Source of the DNA: Promerops cafer
Taxonomy: Eukaryota; Chordata; Aves; Passeriformes; Nectariniidae
Assembly: GCA_013398275.1 (NCBI GenBank)
Contig: VZSE01006029.1
Coordinates: 558,001 to 622,000, forward strand
Length of the DNA: 64,000 nucleotides
Direction: 5' to 3'
The notes beneath the pieces were generated by a model. It saw only the letters and a list, made by a program, of their open reading frames with translations, did not search any database and was not told where the DNA came from. Made by a program: the position numbers and the translations under genes. Of the stretch, positions 1 through 18,072 are shown in pieces (position 1 is the first letter of the stretch; each line of letters starts with the position of its first letter).

Positions 1-760
1 TCTTTGGAGAAATATTGCAAGCGACTTGAGTTACTTACCTCTTTGCCGTAAGCCAACAATTTAGGGATTTTGTTTTCCTTTTAGAAAACTTCAAGATCCT
101 AGAAATTAAGCCAATGAACTCAAACAAAGATGACTGTGATGTTTGTATTAATAAATTTACTTGTGCAGCTCTTAGCTAAGCAGATATATCACATCCATTA
201 TTCCCAGAGGCATTTAATATCAATAGAATTAAATGGATTATTAAAAAACCCACAGAGATATTATCTCAGTTATTTAAACCAATGAAGAAGATGGTATCCT
301 CCACTCCAGATATCAACATTAGAATTTTGCATCATTAGGGGTTATAAAAGAAAACCAGTTTTGATTGAAACACCTTTTTTAATGATGCCATTGTATATAA
401 TAAATTGAACCACTGTAAATGTCACCTGAAAGGATATAAAATTCAATTTTTGCACCATCTGGAATGCACTCCTGATTAAGTTGTTCAGCAATGTGATTGT
501 ATCACCTAAACAAACTAATTAACATCAGAATGACACATTTTACAGTTTCACTGGCATTTATCTGTGTCCCATTTATTCTACGTAAGTTTTTTCCCAGAAT
601 GACCTTATGCTCAAACTGTGCCATGAAGCTAGTGCATGTTAATTCTCTTTCCAAGAATAAGCATATTTTTCATTAGACCTTACACAATGCGACACCTTTA
701 TGCAGTAGAGTAAAACAGACTGAACAACAAATTAGTTTTGGAACATGAAATCTGGAACAT

Positions 761-802
761 CAAAGTCTCTTCAGCTAAAAAGCCACAAAGTCTCCTCAGC
801 TA
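761..802. repeat. Imperfect direct duplication, 17 bp, offset 25 bp
   Basis: CAAAGTCTCTTCAGCTA at 761-777 recurs with one mismatch at 786-802. This looks like a local slippage or duplication product. Confidence 0.75.
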
Positions 803-852
803 CAATAGATTCACACCCTTTTGCTCTTCAATTTCCTTCTTTTCCTTTTCTC

Positions 853-869
853 TTTTTTTTTTTTTTTTT
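853..869. repeat. Poly-T run (T17)
   Basis: Seventeen consecutive T bases follow a pyrimidine-rich stretch (TTCCTTTTCTC). It could be a simple mononucleotide repeat or the eroded poly-A tail of a minus-strand retroposed copy. No adjacent body supports the second reading. Confidence 0.8.
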
Positions 870-3800
870 ATGAGAGAACATATTAAGTCATCTTTTGTAA
901 GTCACCTTTTTGTCTGAGAAATTTAAATTGCAAATAAAAAGAAAATGCTATTTTCCATAGCTTCATCATTATGAATTCACAGTTCATAGCTAATTCTTCT
1001 CTAACTTTTCATGGAAACAGTCATTGTATTCTGTACAGAAACTACCACACAGATTTTCTGCTCCTGCACGTACTGATGTCAGCCTAACACAACATCAAAA
1101 AATTCTGTTTGCAAACACCATTGAAAGGCACCCCAACAACGTTTTAATCTATGATTAACAGTACCTAACACCAGCCAAGGCCAGAGCTATTATTCTGAAG
1201 TGCTGAAATGTTGTTTCTGTTCTATATTACACTGCATAACTTCACAGTAAATTGGTTTCCAGGTTTATTGCCAAAGTAATTAAAAATTCAAAAGGTTGCT
1301 GTTAGAGCAGAACATTATGGAAAAGTATTAAATACAATTGAACCTGGAGATTAATTCTTTTTATAGTGAGAGAGCAGCAGGATGGGAGGAGCAACTTGAA
1401 TAAGGAAAGTCATATTAGAACTTCATATTTTAGCAAACACATTTCAGTGGAACCTCTACTGTAAGAAAGGGCACAAGAAAAACTAAAAGGAGGCAACTGG
1501 TTCTAAAATATTTTTTTAAAAAAGCAAAAAATTACTTCTGAGAGCTGGTTCAAAGAAAGGGTGAAGGCCAAGGGAGTTAAATGGATTATATGATGCAAGC
1601 ATTAAAACTCATATTTGGTCTGGTTTTTCTTTATATTATCTTAACTCTATTTACTAAAGTGTTATTTGATTAGCATTCCTCCTTCTTTAATGTCAGAGAA
1701 GATTCTGCAGCATTACTTACAAAACAATAATTTTTTAAACTCTTTGGGAACAATAGGGTAGAGGAAGGAGAAGGTGAGAGGGTCCAAACCTCAAAGAAAC
1801 AAACCTAACCTTTTCATCAGGTTTAATTTCTGCAAGTTGAATTTTACTCATGCATATGCCCAGAAGAGATTATATTTAACTACTGCCATAAAATAAGAAA
1901 TTTATAATGTCTAGAAATTGCACAAGGCCTACAGCCACATCCAGTGCTTCAGCATGATCTGCCATTGTGCACATCTCAGCTGGTAGCAGCTGATGGTATC
2001 ACCTGGAGCAAACAAACACACAGTAGTGAGGAGAATTAGAAGTTAAGGGTTTAAGTCTCCCAAGAGAGATGGTGATCAAAGGATGTGATGATGAATAAGA
2101 GCTGTGTGGGAAGAAATTCTCAGCTGAGCTGTACATGATTGTATACACTATGTACAGCAATGAAGGAATACACTGTTATCACTCTTGCTCCCAGCGAAGG
2201 CAATGGTTTGTGTTCAACTGAAAATCCATCAGTCGAAGAGACAGCACACGAGTTTTGCCTCTAACAGAGATCTAACCTCTACCAAGAGTGAGCAGCAATG
2301 ACAGCATTGTCTCCCTCTTGCTGTCACACAGCTGAGCCCCACCTGTGCACACCGAAAACCCGCTGTCAGCCTTCCAGGAGACTTCACTAGGGTCCCCTAC
2401 CTTCTGTGTCCCTGTACACCCTCTGGGGAGAAAAGCCAGAGACACCTCAAGCTCCCCAGCTGGAATGACAGTCATGATGTCAGCTCTCTCTTAAGATGAG
2501 GTTTTGAGTCTTCAATTTGTACTCATTTTTTGAATATAAACACTCCTATCCTAAACCATCCATGGACACTTGGGTTTTTATCTTGACAGGAGTTTGTTTC
2601 TATAGATCAAAAAATAGTGGAGTAGAAGAGTTGTCCATTACTAAGGCCTCGTGACAGCTTTAGATCCTCTTCAGTGTCCTTATCATTAAAAAGCTTCTGC
2701 TGACCTCCAACCAAATTTTCTTTGCCACATGCTCAGCAAATTATTTCTTGCTCTTCTTCCCAGTGGATATGAAAAGAACCCTTCCTCCACATAAAAGTCA
2801 CTCACGTGTGAGTTGATACACAATGACCTATCCTCTCCTTAGACTAAGGAAGTCCTTTATCCTCCATCTATTGATTTTCCATATCAGTTTTATGGATGCT
2901 GCCAACTTTGTCCCTGAGCTTTTTGGAGTGGGTAATTCTATGGAGCTAATTATGATGATAATTAAACCAGAATGATGGTCTCTGTTTTCTCACTTACATC
3001 AGCACAAGTTAGAAAGAGAATCCCTTTTCTTTCTTTCATATTGTTAATGTAAATTCAACCAGTGCTCTCATTTCACATTAAAAAAAAAGACACAAGCCCA
3101 AGCATACACCGTAACATCTCTATTAATACAAATTAGCATTGGTTCTGAGCTTAACTTACTCCATTAGAGATTATTAGATATAATTGCACAACAATTAAGG
3201 ATTGACTGGCATGCTCCAGATGGAAAAATTTGATTTCACAGGTAGCCAGTATAAAGTCCACATAATTAACTCTCATTCTGATATACAACATTTTGTTTGG
3301 AAAAGGTTTCCAGTCTCCAAGCATTTTAATAAGTAAATTATTAGTCCATTTTTAAATTAATTTTATCAGATAATTCTATCCTCCAGCTACAGATCCATAT
3401 AGTAATTTGGCCTATAGTTCTGTCTCCAGCTTAATAAAGCTGGATGGGAGCCCTACAAACTTTGATCATCCATTGACCAAAGTAAATATTACTAGGAAAA
3501 AAAACATGAAAAAATATTGTTTCATTAAATGACATAAGCAAAACTTCCTTCAGCTTCAGGGGAAAGGCTAATGAAATTGGTGCCACAGGCACATCAGAGA
3601 GCTCACATTCACTCAATATGTAAAACTAAGGACAAGATAATAAACATAGCTGTTTAGAAGTAGTTTCCTACTGAATATGTGAGTGTATGTCAGGCAAATC
3701 CTTGGCCAAAAGAATTAGAAGAGTCAGGTGACATAAAGCTCAATTTTGAGAGCAAAACTTAAATCCAGAATGAGGCACAGTTCACAGGAAAGAAGCATGC

Positions 3801-6706
3801 CATGGGAAAGCCATGCAGGACAAGCAGAAATATCCTAGAAAAAGAAAAGAGCTCACCAATGTTCCCCAGCTGCTTAGGTAATGTGTATGAAACAACAGGA
3901 AAGGTGTACACAATACTACAGTGATGCTATACATTTACCAAATAAAGGTTTTAATGCATGGAAAGAAATGCCACTAACTCACAAATACAAAAGCAGTAGA
4001 AAAATGGTCTATCAAAAAAAAATTGGAATAGCAAATGAGAAATAAAAATGAATTCAGCTATTTTCATACTGGAGGGATGTAAACAACAGAATTATTAACT
4101 GTACACACTAAACAGATGAAGACTCCTTTGTACAGGAGTAATTAACACCATGTATTGCTGCAGATGGAGGGCTGGCTTATACACATTAGAAATTATGTGG
4201 TCCATATTTAAGCACATACAAAACTTCAGGAAAACAGTTTGTGTTTTTGTCTACATGCTTTAAATTGCCTATACTCTGGAATGTGACAATTAGAACTTAT
4301 TTTCATTTCAAGACACAGAATGAGATCAAAACAATTAATGAGCCTATGTATGGACGCAGCAAGCTGTGATCCTGCAGCAAAGAATTAAAAGGTCATGTTA
4401 TACTAACAGCTTTGTTTCTCTCATATGGAATGGTTAACACTAAAAATTATGTTTCCAATTTCAGAAAAGTAGTAAATGAAAAAAGACAGGCATATTTCAT
4501 TTATTTCATATGGGCAGTTTCATTGCTGCTAAAATCAGAAAAAAAAATTAATACAAATAAAAAAGGTGTATATAGGTATATTTATTTTCTTTCTGATCAA
4601 ATACAATTTCTTTAGCCCTGAAAAAAGCATTGCAAATTTTTTTTGTGCATTTTTAACTAAGTGAAAAAGGATCTTGACCTCTGTGTTCTTTATAAGGCAG
4701 TTAAAGAGGAAACAGTTGCTCATTAGATTTCTACTGACAACAGAGGCTGTGGGAGAGCTGTGTTTATTTCCCTTTTCCACCCAAGATGACTTGAATCTAT
4801 ATCATCCTTTTCCCAGGAGACTGCCTTAATCACAATAGTGTAGCTATTGGAGGGTGCTTAGTTTATCAAGAAAATTACAACTGAAGGTAATTAAAGGGAA
4901 AATGTTTCAAACTTCCACAGTAAACAGGCCTACATTACTTATGTCCTTCTCATTCTCATTCAAATTTTTCTTAAACTGCAGTGTAACTTCCTGGCAAAAT
5001 TCAAACAGTGAATATTCAAAGGACATCTTCCTCCCCACTTCAGAAACAAGATCTGAGCAAAATTTCAGCAGGGGTGGGTTTCTATTATGACATTTGAAAA
5101 GTCTGTCTGCATTGTACGCATACTCCATGGGCAGATACTGAATTAAAATTACCATTTATTATGGTACCAAGTTAGATTTTCAGAAGCATTCATGATTGAA
5201 GACTTAATAAACTCATGGTACTTCAACCAAGAGCTAACTCATTCTGTTCAGAGCAAATACAAACATGGTAGTGCTTAAAAACAAACAAGTCAACAGAAAT
5301 CAGTCACCTGCTAGACAGCATTACAATTTTCCCTGACAGAATGTCAACAGAAGTTTAAAATTGTAATCAATCTGTATTCATTTCAGAGACACAGCTTCTT
5401 TTCCTTTTTTTAATGGAAAAATAGAACAATAGGAAGAAAAAAAAAGCGAATATTACCTGCCATGATTTCAATGCTGAATAAACAGCCATACTTGGAAAGC
5501 TTATTACGGTGTTTGGTTTCCCAGTCACAGTAATATACTCTGATAACAGCACTTTTCTATCATGTCTGACAGCACAGGAACATATTAATGGAAGAAATGC
5601 TGAATTTTTTTAACTAGCATCTTGGCTAAAATGTGGGTCCCAATTAAAGCTGGTGTGACATATTAACCAAATGGTAAATACCCAGGATTTTATGCATATG
5701 GGGCAAAAAGACCTTAGTCTCCTGATGGCCTCATCATACCTAGCATAATTTTCAGAAAGACCAATAAATAGACCCAAAATACCATGATGTTCTGAAAAAT
5801 TTTCTTAATTCTATCATTGCTAAGTTGGTCTTGATACTCGTACCTTTGGCATAATTTATACAAGAGCAGTTAACTTCCATGGAAATAATTTTGTGTCTAT
5901 CACCTTGTATAGAAACACTTTTAAAATGTAATTATAAACCACAAGATAAAAGTTCCACAAAAATGTTGAGATCAACTGAAGTATACACTAATAAAAGGGA
6001 ATTTTGTCAACTGCCAAACAGTATTTTTGCTGCTATTTCTCTGCATTGTGATTTGTCATGTTAAGTAAGAAGAGCAAAAAGTGAAACACAGAAGTGTACC
6101 TGGAAGATGAAGGATTTCAATTCATACCTGCTGATTTATAAACCTCTTAACTGAGGATATGATCAGAATCCCTGGCAAACTAATTCAAGGGTCAGACTAA
6201 AAGCTTTGCCTCACTTCCTAGGCCCTTAAATACTGATACATAAAATATAATAGTCACTACAAAAACAGACGTGACCCAACTAAATAAAAGTATACAATCT
6301 CTATATATCATAAGAATGAACAATTATTTGGCTATTCATCATTTCTATATGTTGCTCTTCTGTTCATCTAATAGATTTTTAAGTCAGAACATACCATTAG
6401 GATCATTTATTTTGATCCTCTATGAAGTGTACTAATTTCTTTTTCAAGCCTGTAACTTCTCATGAGCTACATATTTGAAGGAAAAAATAAAGCGTTGCAG
6501 CTTTTCATTATGAAATTGTATCACCAAAGGAACCTGTCACTGAAAGCTTAAATTGAAATGGAATTTCTACTGAGTAAATTAAATCTTCTTTCTTATTAAA
6601 TTGGTTTCATCAGTTTTCTGTTTGTTGTCGATCAAAAGCTAGGAGATTTAATGCTAGCAAGTACATAGTTCATAAATGTTCCACTCTGAACTGAGCGGAG
6701 TAAACA

Positions 6707-6815
6707 ATTCACAGATTCACAGAATGGGTCAGTTTGGCAGGGTCCACAGTGGGTCATCTGGTCCAACCTCCCTGCTCAAGCAGGGTCTTCCCAGAGCACA
6801 CGGCACAGGACTGCA
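6707..6815 (-). mobile_element. CR1 LINE fragment, 3' end, 5'-truncated
   Basis: The plus strand begins with two copies of the octamer ATTCACAG (6707-6722), the mirror of the CR1 3'-terminal octamer repeat. It continues AGAATGGGTCAGTTTGGCAG, then GGTCATCTGGTCCAACCTCC and CTGCTCAAGCAGGGTC, then CCAGAGCACACGGCACAGGA. These match the reverse complement of avian CR1 3' untranslated sequence in order. Only about 110 bases remain, as is typical of heavily 5'-truncated copies, and the divergence looks old. The element lies on the minus strand, the same orientation as the host gene. The subfamily is not determined. Confidence 0.88.
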
Positions 6816-15350
<8,535 letters not shown>

Positions 15351-15487
15351 TAATCACAGAACATTCTGAGCTGGAAGGGGCACACAAGAATCAAGTCCAG
15401 CTCTTAAGTGAATGGCCCATACAGGGATCAAACCTGTGACCTATGGCATTATTAGCACCAGGCTCTGACCAGCTGGGCTCTAAAGCC
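15351..15487 (-). mobile_element. tRNA-Ile-derived SINE with CR1-like tail (TguSINE1-like)
   Basis: Read on the minus strand, 15487-15413 is a 75-base tRNA-like head. It has GGC at the 5' end, an A-box-like AGCCCAGCTGG, an anticodon arm with GGTGCTAATAATGCC (anticodon AAT, Ile) and a B-box-like GGTTTGATCCC, and it closes with GGGCCA. It is followed directly by about 60 bases ending TTCCAGCTCAGAATGTTCTG plus TGATTA, which resemble a CR1 3' tail. A tRNA-Ile head joined to a CR1 tail is the architecture of TguSINE1, mobilised by CR1 reverse transcriptase in songbirds. The acceptor stem is mutated (5' GGCTTTA against 3' TGGGCC), so this is not a working tRNA. Target-site duplications were not resolved. 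Confidence 0.88.
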
Positions 15488-16904
15488 TTGATCTTCCCCA
15501 GTACTGAGTGCTGGCACCTGCTGTAGCTAGAGCTCCTAAATATATGCTTAAAGATCAATCAGAATATGAGATCAGTTAAATCAGCATAAACTCCCTTGCT
15601 GGGGAGCTGTTTATTTCCTTAATTATGAGTTTTCTACCTCTACTTTAAAACAACTTTCGTATAGCCTAAAATGTTCAATTACATAGGGAAAGATACAGAA
15701 ACAGTCAACATCTGTTGCATTTCATTTGAAAATTAAAACAGAGCTTGCATCATTGAACAGCAGTGTTGAACCTGAGGGGCAAGAAATTTTGTAGTGTTGC
15801 ACTTCAGACATGAATTTCCCACATAATTTTACAGATGCTTACACTCGCTTCTTAGGTATAAAATGGAGAGCATGAGGCAGAAAGGTGAGTCATCAGTACA
15901 TGGATGCCCAGTTCTTCAACCACAGATAACAGATAAAAGCGCTGGTTTTTACATCAATCCATTTTCAATTCATTACAGTCTGCTTGTAAGCTTAGCTAAC
16001 ATGAGTATAATCTTGGAGGCACTTTTTGTTCACTTTTTCTTTTGAGACATGACAAAGAATTACAGGATTCCAGGCTTGACTAGAAAAGATGAAGCTTTTT
16101 AAGTATTTCTTTAACGAGTTTTCCCCAGCAGACATTTATTTCATTCCTTTGTGAGGAAAAAGAAAGATAACTTTAGCCTCTTAAAATCCATTACTGACAA
16201 CACAACCAAAATGTTCCAAATACAACCATTACCAGGTAAAGACATAATATTCTTACATTCAGAAATGAACGTGGGGGAGGAACAGGGATTTTTTTTTGTT
16301 GTTGGCAGTTTATTTCACAGCTTTGAAATTTCTTTTTATTCCTGGCTATATTGAGAACATGGGAAAAAAAACAACTGAGAAGCTTCAAGTTACAAGCATC
16401 AGAGAGAATTTACAATAATTTAGGGTCAAACCCATAAATACAGGTCTTGACAAAATTACATGTAAGTGAGGAGGAGACTTCTTTGGAACCCATGGGTCAC
16501 AGGACCAAAGAAATCTCTACAATCCTTGCTCCTCTCTGCTTCAGATGAAGATGTAGTTAAATGTAACTTGGCCATTGTAAATATTTTTTTAATCGCTGTC
16601 AATTCTGCTTGTCTGTTGCAAAAATAACAACAATTTGTACTTTATTTATTTATTTACATATAGCCTAATTTACCTGTACCATAGTCATAGTTTTGGCAGC
16701 ACTTTTGCCAGGTTACTTGTTTTTGATAATGCCCAAAAACCTCAAAAAATTCACTTAGTAGTCCTCAATTTGCAAAAAGACATGGAGATCTCTACAGTTT
16801 GTACAGAAATACCATCTGGTGTTTTGAAACCAAGAAAATTCTGCTTTGTAATTTGACAGGTTTTATGGAAAAAAAATAACAAACAAAAAAATATAAAAAA
16901 TGAG
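15488..16904. other. Intron 2 sequence next to the exon, nothing specific seen
   Basis: AT-rich sequence with an (ATTT)4-type run near 16641-16656 and short poly-A/T runs. No additional exon, RNA gene or mobile element recognised. Confidence 0.65.
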
Positions 16905-16910
16905 ACTTAC
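16905..16910 (-). other. NKAIN3: Splice donor GTAAGT of the NKAIN3 exon
   Basis: The minus strand reads ...GTTGTG|GTAAGT, an excellent match to the vertebrate donor consensus. The exon closes on a complete codon (GTG, Val). In family members the next residue is usually Tyr, which would be the first codon of the following exon. That exon is not in the window. Confidence 0.92.
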
Positions 16911-17048
16911 CACAACTATATATCGAGGCCTAAACTGGATGGTTCCAAACAAACCCAAAATGACAACTATTATTTGTAGGAAATTGCCAAGGATAGGAGC
17001 CCACTGGAAACCCAGGAAGTCAAAGATTTGTCTCTCTAATGCTGCCAG
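16911..17048 (-). CDS. NKAIN3: NKAIN3 internal coding exon (probable coding exon 2), partial gene
   Basis: Seen: on the minus strand this exon reads as 46 uninterrupted codons, beginning LAALERQIFDFLGFQWAPIL, continuing through a very hydrophobic stretch (IIVVILGLFGTIQ) and ending RPRYIVV. It is bounded by an AG acceptor (17049-17050) and a GTAAGT donor (16905-16910), phase 0 at both ends. Family knowledge: NKAIN proteins are small multi-pass membrane proteins, enriched in neurons, that bind the beta-1 subunit of Na+/K+-ATPase; the ALERQ-FDFLG-QWAPIL block and the following membrane helix are the family signature near the N terminus. FLGFQ, ILGNF and IIVVILGLFGTIQ-RPRYI fit NKAIN3 better than NKAIN1, 2 or 4, which as I recall carry FLGYQ and ILANF. 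By alignment it covers about residues 19-64 of roughly 200. Inferred differences from mammalian NKAIN3 are Q for H in the helix and F for Y after TIQ. Exon 1 and exon 3 onward are not in the window. NKAIN family is near certain; the paralogue is likely. Confidence 0.95.
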
Positions 17049-17075
17049 CTGTAAGAAAACACATAAACAGAACAT
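17049..17075 (-). other. NKAIN3: Splice acceptor and pyrimidine-rich tract of the NKAIN3 exon
   Basis: Read on the minus strand, the intron ends in a T-rich stretch followed by TTTTCTTACAG, directly before the CTGGCAGCA that opens the exon. The AG is the complement of plus bases 17049-17050. The tract is interrupted by a few purines (TTTATGTG), so it is a moderate rather than ideal acceptor. The reading frame runs open through it, but protein homology stops at this point, which fixes the exon boundary. Confidence 0.9.
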
Positions 17076-17335
17076 CCACTTTTTAATTATGGGTCGGACA
17101 GAACACTTGATATCTTCTTATTTGCACCAGGATTCAACAGCAAGTGAGCAAAGCTATGCAAACTTTGCTATTGCTTCTGAAATACCATCATGCTCCCTCC
17201 CTTCCCCATGTCTTTGTTTTCTGAGATTTACTCTCAACTAGACTTGACTGCAAGTACCTCAATCTGTTCCTAAAAGCCCAAAAGGGCAGAGCAGGCCCAG
17301 ACACATTCCAGACGTGGCCACTGTGATCCCAAGAA

Positions 17336-17359
17336 TTCCTTAATGCAGGGATTAAGGAA
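17336..17359. repeat. Perfect 9-bp inverted repeat, 6-base loop
   Basis: TTCCTTAAT (17336-17344), loop GCAGGG, ATTAAGGAA (17351-17359). The arms are exact reverse complements. No U-run or other sign of a functional terminator follows, and none is expected in an intron. Confidence 0.85.
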
Positions 17360-17621
17360 GACTGCTGGAAGCTCCTCACTGCCTGAGGAACAGACGTAGG
17401 CTCAGGGGCTGAAAGGCAGTAGAAAATGTTGGAAGACCTCAGAGCAAACTGCTTCAAAACCAACAGCCAAATGAGCCATCTGTGCTCTTCAAAAGCTGCT
17501 ATATTACTTTTGGGCAACTACAAATCAGAAAGAAATGATGGCAGCCTAATAGCTCTCTTCCCATTGTCCTCATGGCATTTTGGGTCTGGGTTTAGTTGGG
17601 TGTGGAAAAGGAGGAAGCTAA

Positions 17622-17652
17622 GAAGGTTGACGAAGATCAACCTTCATCTTCG
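17622..17652. repeat. Two overlapping, mutually exclusive inverted repeats
   Basis: GAAGGTTGA (17622-17630) pairs with TCAACCTTC (17637-17645). CGAAGAT (17631-17637) pairs with ATCTTCG (17646-17652). The first arm of the second hairpin lies in the loop of the first, so only one can form at a time. Confidence 0.8.
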
Positions 17653-18040
17653 CATGAGCATGTGGTTGTTATGTAATTCTACATTTCTGAACATTAGGCA
17701 AAAAAGAAAAACAAAAAGCCAGATATAAAATTATTCTGCAAACACATTTGCTACTCATTTTTGACAATCCGATCCACTGTTTTGAACATAGAAAAATCAA
17801 CTTTCTTAGCAGCATATTTGTTGGAGTTTGAACTTAGTTCAATATTTTTGCAGCTGTAGCAAGATGATCTTGAGCAGCTAAATAGAAACCTATTGAGAAA
17901 CAACAGTTTCTGTGCTTGTTAGAATTTATTAACATCTACTTGATTTTACTCTTGTTACAAACCCTAAAATTTAATGAAATATGCACTTAAAATATTTATA
18001 ACTGAGACAGATGGAGCAAGCATGGCTCCATGAATACCAA

Positions 18041-18072
18041 CCAAAGTATGTGGGTACCAAAGTATGTGGGTA
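18041..18072. repeat. Exact tandem duplication, 16 bp x 2
   Basis: CCAAAGTATGTGGGTA occurs head-to-tail at 18041-18056 and 18057-18072 with no mismatch. Confidence 0.92.

Larger units (their letters stand above)
1..6706. other. Intronic AT-rich DNA, no gene seen
   Basis: Unique-looking AT-rich sequence with no splice-bounded open frame. It holds a T17 run (853-869), a short imperfect duplication (761-802) and scattered A/T runs. No mobile element was recognised. Confidence 0.7.

Noticed and set aside
15413..15487. Functional tRNA-Ile gene
   Set aside because: The acceptor stem ends do not pair properly, the B box carries a C-to-T change and a CR1-like tail is attached. It is the head of a SINE.
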